From Bacteriovoracaceae bacterium (lineage in GTDB: Bacteria; Bdellovibrionota; UBA1018), in contig CANMSW010000015.1 in the NCBI GenBank assembly GCA_947500275.1, positions 1-18,361 of the forward strand: a stretch of DNA of 18,361 bases. The letters run 5' to 3'. Shown here one piece after another: positions 15,348-18,361 of this stretch. The first letter of the stretch is position 1. Every line of letters starts with the position of its first letter. The notes below the pieces were generated by a model, which saw only the letters and a program-made list of their open reading frames with translations, ran no database searches and was not told the origin of the DNA. A program made the position numbers and the translations under genes.

Positions 15348-15400
15348 CCGGAGATCAGAGCCCTTGCAGTCGGGGGGATGATCTCCGGTTCTCGTTTTAT
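15348..15400 (+). terminator. stem-loop with T-rich tail between secF and recJ
   Basis: CCGGAGATCA (15348-15357) is the exact reverse complement of TGATCTCCGG (15379-15388). The 21-nt loop can add a small inner CCC/GGG pairing. The stem is followed by TTCTCGTTTTAT (15389-15400). This resembles an intrinsic terminator closing the sec operon, although the tail is interrupted and the loop is long. If it terminates, recJ needs a promoter or read-through. The recJ ribosome site GGGGAGAG starts right after it. Confidence 0.4.
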
Positions 15401-15414
15401 GGGGAGAGTGCGGC

Positions 15415-17241
15415 ATGATGCAGGATTCATCGAATGTCACCGAAAAGGCATCGGAAAATGCTCCACGCGAATGGAGCATCAAGCCCGCGCCTGCGTCCGT
15501 CGCGGACCTCGACTGGAATGTGCTGGCGGATCAAACTGGGCTTTCTCAAATCACTTTGCGTTTGTGCGCTGGGCGCGGGCTTGGTTCTGCCGAAGCCATT
15601 CGGGATTACCTATCGCCCCGACTTGAGACTTTGGTTGACCCCTTTCGGATTCGAGACATGGACCGTGCGCTCGAGCGACTGGTGCGGGCTCGTGAAGCAG
15701 GCGATCAGGTCCGTATTTATGGGGACTATGACGTCGACGGGACCACTGGGACGGCTTTATTGAGCTGGTTTTTTCGGGACTGCGCCTTGAACTTTGATGC
15801 GCGCCAGCCTGATCGCTTCAAGGACGGATATGGATTGAACGTTCCGGCGGTGGATGTCGCCCACGCGGAAGGCGTTAAGCTTTTGGTGACCGTGGACTGT
15901 GGAATTACAAGCTTCGCGGCCATCGAGCGCGCCAATGTACTTGGAATAGATATCATTGTGGTGGATCACCACCAGCTGGATCCGGAGAAGGGGGTTCCGC
16001 CCGCTTACGCTGTCTTGAATCCACAGCGAGCGGACTGCGAAAGCGGATTGAAACAGCTTTGCGGCTGCGGCGTAGGTTTCTACCTCATTCGTGCACTTCG
16101 GACTCGGGGTCGGGAATTGGGTTGGTGGCCAGCGGGCCAAGAGCCAAATCTCAAGCAACACCTTGATCTGGTCGTCATGGCGACTGCAGCAGATATGGTT
16201 CCGTTGACTGGGGATAATCACACCCTTGCGCGCCACGGAATGGATGTCGTGAAAGCGTCAAAAAAACCGGGCGTTCGAGCGCTTCTTGAAGCGGCGGGGG
16301 TTGCGCAGAAAGAGATTTCGCCAAGCTCACTTGGGTTTTTGCTTGGGCCGCGGATCAATGCCTCGGGTCGGATGGGATCGGCGAGTCTTGCGCTCGAGCT
16401 TCTGTCGACTCAAGACGCAGTTCGAGCGACCGAACTTGCGCAAGAACTCGAGCGAGTGAATCACGAGCGAGCAGAGCTACAGAATCGGATATGGGATGAG
16501 GTGCGAGCGAAAATTGAATTGGGGATTGCGCAGGGGCGCTATCAACATGGAATCGCAGTGGCCGATCCCGGGTGGCATGAGGGAGTTGTTGGAATTGTGG
16601 CTTCGAGAGTGACGGAGACCTTTCGGAAGCCCGCAGCGGTACTCGCGTTGCGCGAGGATTACGGTAAGGGTAGCGTTCGCTCTTGGGCGGGTAAGGATGT
16701 TCTGGCTGCCCTGCGCGCTTGCGCCCCGCTCTTGCGGACTTTTGGCGGGCATAAGCACGCAGCAGGTCTATCGGTCGAGTTAGATCGATTTGAAGAGTTC
16801 GCCTTAGCGTTTGATCAAGCATTGGGTGCGCTTCAGGAAGATGCTTCAGCGAGGCCCCTCTTGATCGATGCGGAAGTTTCTTTGGTGGATCTCGATTTGA
16901 AGACCCTTCAAGAGATTGAAAACCTCGGACCTTTTGGTCCGGGAAATCCCGAGCCCGTATTCGCTGCGCGCGCGCGCGTGATTGATCATCGTGTGTTGAA
17001 AGAACGGCATTTAAAATTCACGCTTGAGCCCGTGGAGTTGGCTCGAGGTGGAGCACGTGCTTCCCTCTTTGAGGGGATTTGGTTCCATGGTGCGGAAAAA
17101 AGAGCGATCTACGAGGCGGGTGAACTCCTCATCGCATCCGCACGTTTTGCGGGGGTTCCCGAGTTGAATCGATTTCGTGGACGGGTAACTCCCAGTTTTC
17201 GAATCAAGGATTGCCAGCCGGAGACCGGGGCTGTTTTCTAA
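15415..17241 (+). CDS. recJ: single-stranded-DNA-specific exonuclease RecJ
   Basis: 5'-3' single-strand DNA exonuclease of the DHH family used in recombination and mismatch repair. The 608-aa product shows IYGDYDVDGTTGTALL (101-116), TVDCGITS (159-166), VVDHHQLD (182-189), MATAADMVPLTGDN (255-268), GPRINASGRMG (311-321), then the DHHA1 part with WHEGVVGIVASRVTETF (387-403), GKGSVRSW (417-424) and FGGHKHAAGL (443-452), and a C-terminal OB-like domain with LGPFGPGNPEP (504-514). All metal-binding motifs are intact. The ATG at 15415 follows GGGGAGAG (15401-15408) at 6 nt; a second ATG comes directly after it. recJ beside secDF is a known arrangement in several phyla. Confidence 0.95.
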   Translation: MMQDSSNVTEKASENAPREWSIKPAPASVADLDWNVLADQTGLSQITLRLCAGRGLGSAEAIRDYLSPRLETLVDPFRIRDMDRALERLVRAREAGDQVRIYGDYDVDGTTGTALLSWFFRDCALNFDARQPDRFKDGYGLNVPAVDVAHAEGVKLLVTVDCGITSFAAIERANVLGIDIIVVDHHQLDPEKGVPPAYAVLNPQRADCESGLKQLCGCGVGFYLIRALRTRGRELGWWPAGQEPNLKQHLDLVVMATAADMVPLTGDNHTLARHGMDVVKASKKPGVRALLEAAGVAQKEISPSSLGFLLGPRINASGRMGSASLALELLSTQDAVRATELAQELERVNHERAELQNRIWDEVRAKIELGIAQGRYQHGIAVADPGWHEGVVGIVASRVTETFRKPAAVLALREDYGKGSVRSWAGKDVLAALRACAPLLRTFGGHKHAAGLSVELDRFEEFALAFDQALGALQEDASARPLLIDAEVSLVDLDLKTLQEIENLGPFGPGNPEPVFAARARVIDHRVLKERHLKFTLEPVELARGGARASLFEGIWFHGAEKRAIYEAGELLIASARFAGVPELNRFRGRVTPSFRIKDCQPETGAVF

Positions 17242-17330
17242 GTTTAAATATAAGACCCGAGAGTTAAGGCCTCTGGAGCGTGAGAGCAGACTGTTAACGC
17301 GTCGGATGGGGAAAATTTTTCCTGCGTCGT

Positions 17331-17358
17331 TTGACGGCCTAGCGAGTCAGGGTAAACT
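17331..17358 (+). promoter_or_regulatory. sigma70-like promoter candidate
   Basis: TTGACG (17331-17336) matches the -35 consensus at 5 of 6 bases. TAAACT (17353-17358) matches the -10 at 4 of 6, with a 16-nt spacer. If used, the transcript would start near 17365 and have a leader of about 380 nt before the small ORF, or be a separate RNA. Weak evidence only. Confidence 0.25.
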
Positions 17359-17684
17359 CCTTAAACGATCTAAGCTGTATCTGATATTTGAAATTTGAAT
17401 CTGATTTTTTCAGCTCGAACAGCGAGTGCCTGAGCGCTTGAGGAAGCATCGGGGCGAGAACTGAGAGCGTGTCAATCGGAGTGGGATCGATTTTGATTCG
17501 TCGCTTTAGGGCGCGAAACTTGAAGCCGGACATCGGGTTCGAGAAAGATCGATCGGCTTTGAATCGTCGAAATCCCTGAAAGAAAACGGGGGGCTTCGAG
17601 GCACGTAAGCTTCGTTTCTCGTCACGTTGGCTCGGTCAAGCTTTCAGTCGCTCGGTCTGAATTTCGAATTTTTTTCCGAGCCCA

Positions 17685-17707
17685 GCAGTTTGATGAACTG
17701 CATTTTT
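17685..17707 (+). terminator. terminator-like hairpin upstream of the small ORF
   Basis: GCAGTT (17685-17690) pairs perfectly with AACTGC (17696-17701) around TGATG. The stem is followed by A and TTTTT (17703-17707). The same T-run can instead form the 5' arm of a second hairpin, TTTTTCGGAG (17703-17712) with CTCCGAGAAA (17720-17729, one G-T pair). The two forms exclude each other, an attenuator-like layout. The 6-bp stem is modest. Confidence 0.35.
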
Positions 17708-17742
17708 CGGAGCCTCAATCTCCGAGAAAAGAGGGGTGAGTA

Positions 17743-17907
17743 ATGGAATTGAAAAGGCGAATTGACCGGAATTTTAGTTGTTTGCAGTCCTGCGAAGACA
17801 GTTCGAGTTTGTTAGCCCATTTTTTGATGGGGATTCAGTTAACGCTGAGTCAGTTTAAAGTGAGTAATCATACGATACCGCAGTTATCGACGATCCATGG
17901 AGGGTGA
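17743..17907 (+). CDS. putative small protein or leader peptide, 54 aa
   Basis: A 54-codon frame with GAGGGG (17731-17736) 6 nt before its ATG. It begins MELKRRIDRNFSCLQ and ends QLSTIHGG. There is a mildly hydrophobic middle (SLLAHFLMGIQLTL, about 22-35), a basic N-terminus and two Cys (13 and 17), but no family I recognise. Its last two sense codons (GGA GGG) are the Shine-Dalgarno site of the subtilase gene, and its stop lies 5 nt before that gene's ATG. Translation through it would therefore bear directly on subtilase initiation. That geometry fits a leader peptide or a coupled small protein; chance cannot be excluded. Confidence 0.4.
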   Translation: MELKRRIDRNFSCLQSCEDSSSLLAHFLMGIQLTLSQFKVSNHTIPQLSTIHGG

Positions 17908-17912
17908 GTGAA

Positions 17913-18361
17913 ATGCGGAATGGAAAAATCAAAGGTTCAGTTTCGTTTCAATCAGCAGCAGTATTGGCTGTGACTCTTGCTGCAGCTCATGCACAAGCCG
18001 CACCGGTTCAGCCGCGTGCTCGCGTGATCCCTGCGCACGTCGGCGGGGAAATGATCGTGAAGATGCGCGACCAGGCGGTAGGCCAGAAGCGAGCTTCAAG
18101 TCTTCTTTTCTCGGCGCTTTCGCACGCCCTTGGGGATGCGAAAATTCTTTCTGTGCAACCTTTCCAGACAGACTCGACGCTGTTTAACGTGAAGCTGTCG
18201 GACGATTCCAAATTATCGGCCGCCATCGACGCGTTATCGAATGAGCCAGCCGTGAAGTACGCCGAACCAAACCTGATTTACACAACGCAGACTGATCCAT
18301 CGGATCCTGTGTCAAATCTTCCCAATGACGTCGATTTTTCGAAACTTTGGGGTCTGCACAA
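17913..18361 (+). CDS. subtilisin-like serine protease (peptidase S8), N-terminal part
   Basis: Partial gene cut by the window end after 149 codons. GGAGGG (17899-17904) sits 8 nt before the ATG. Residues 1-29 form a Sec signal peptide with AVLAVTLAAAHAQA and likely cleavage after the Ala-Gln-Ala stretch. Residues 45-125 fit an inhibitor-I9-type propeptide: GGEMIVKMRD near the start, FNVKLSDDSKLSAAIDALS, then VKYAEPNLIY (114-123). DFSKLWGLH (141-149) is the usual start of the mature subtilase domain (consensus DPxFxxQWGLHN). The catalytic Asp, His and Ser would lie beyond the window, so activity cannot be judged. Export and the family are well supported by this N-terminus. Confidence 0.82.
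   Translation, partial: MRNGKIKGSVSFQSAAVLAVTLAAAHAQAAPVQPRARVIPAHVGGEMIVKMRDQAVGQKRASSLLFSALSHALGDAKILSVQPFQTDSTLFNVKLSDDSKLSAAIDALSNEPAVKYAEPNLIYTTQTDPSDPVSNLPNDVDFSKLWGLH

Larger units (their letters stand above)
17242..17912. other. 671-nt region without a recognised gene, recJ to subtilase
   Basis: AT-richer than its flanks. I find a promoter-like site near 17331-17358, direct repeats GCTCGGTC (17630-17637 and 17650-17657), two overlapping hairpins (17685-17729) and one plausible small ORF (17743-17907). No intrinsic terminator was found right after recJ. A 64-codon frame on the minus strand (17339-17533) has no ribosome-binding site and is not called. The stretch could be a long regulated leader or encode a non-coding RNA. 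Confidence 0.5.

Noticed and set aside
17339..17533. 64-codon ORF on the minus strand, Lys/Arg-rich
   Set aside because: No Shine-Dalgarno before its ATG and no recognisable family. It is not impossible, but not supportable.
1..18361. CRISPR array, tRNA, rRNA, insertion sequence or att site
   Set aside because: No regularly spaced repeats, cloverleaf, rRNA stretch, transposase motif or long terminal inverted repeats were seen by eye. A tRNAscan-SE or ISfinder run would settle it.

Overview
The window is compact, gene-dense DNA of moderately high GC from a Gram-negative bacterium. A lipobox lipoprotein, the YajC-SecD-SecF translocase subunits and a Tad-type secretion ATPase support that reading. 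The mix of tgt-yajC-secD-secF-recJ, a stand-alone CpaF ATPase, a matrixin-like lipoprotein and a secreted subtilase would fit Bdellovibrionota or another deltaproteobacterium-like lineage. That placement is inference from gene content only. I saw no insertion sequence, phage gene, CRISPR array, tRNA or rRNA.

Left part (1-5900). A DusC-like tRNA-dihydrouridine synthase (+) runs tail-to-tail, 8 nt apart, into a ComM/YifB-type AAA+ protein (-). Upstream of comM, on the same strand, lies a small membrane-anchored J-domain protein. Divergent from that is a ComEC/Rec2 DNA-uptake channel with its metallo-beta-lactamase domain. Two competence-type genes therefore flank a J-domain gene. A terminator-like hairpin follows comEC.

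Middle (5986-10532). A matrixin-like metalloprotease lipoprotein (+) converges on an HD-superfamily phosphohydrolase of the COG1078 type (-). Divergent from the HD gene is a pair separated by 13 nt: an exported protein with a copper-ligand-poor cupredoxin domain, then a CpaF/TadA secretion ATPase.

Right part (10711-17241). The widely conserved order tgt-yajC-secD-secF is followed by recJ. Tgt makes the queuosine precursor exchange in tRNA. YajC, SecD and SecF form the accessory translocase complex. RecJ is the 5'-3' single-strand exonuclease. The gaps yajC-secD, secD-secF and secF-recJ each hold a long GC-rich inverted repeat. The first one buries the likely secD Shine-Dalgarno site.

Far right (17242-18361). 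A 671-nt stretch without a recognised gene carries a promoter-like site, a terminator-like hairpin that overlaps a second hairpin, and a well-placed 54-codon small ORF. The small ORF ends 5 nt before an exported subtilase (peptidase S8) gene, which is cut by the window edge.

Most of the window is housekeeping DNA. The candidates for something undescribed are the structured RNA leaders (especially ahead of secD and ahead of the subtilase), the small ORF, and the cupredoxin-CpaF pair.
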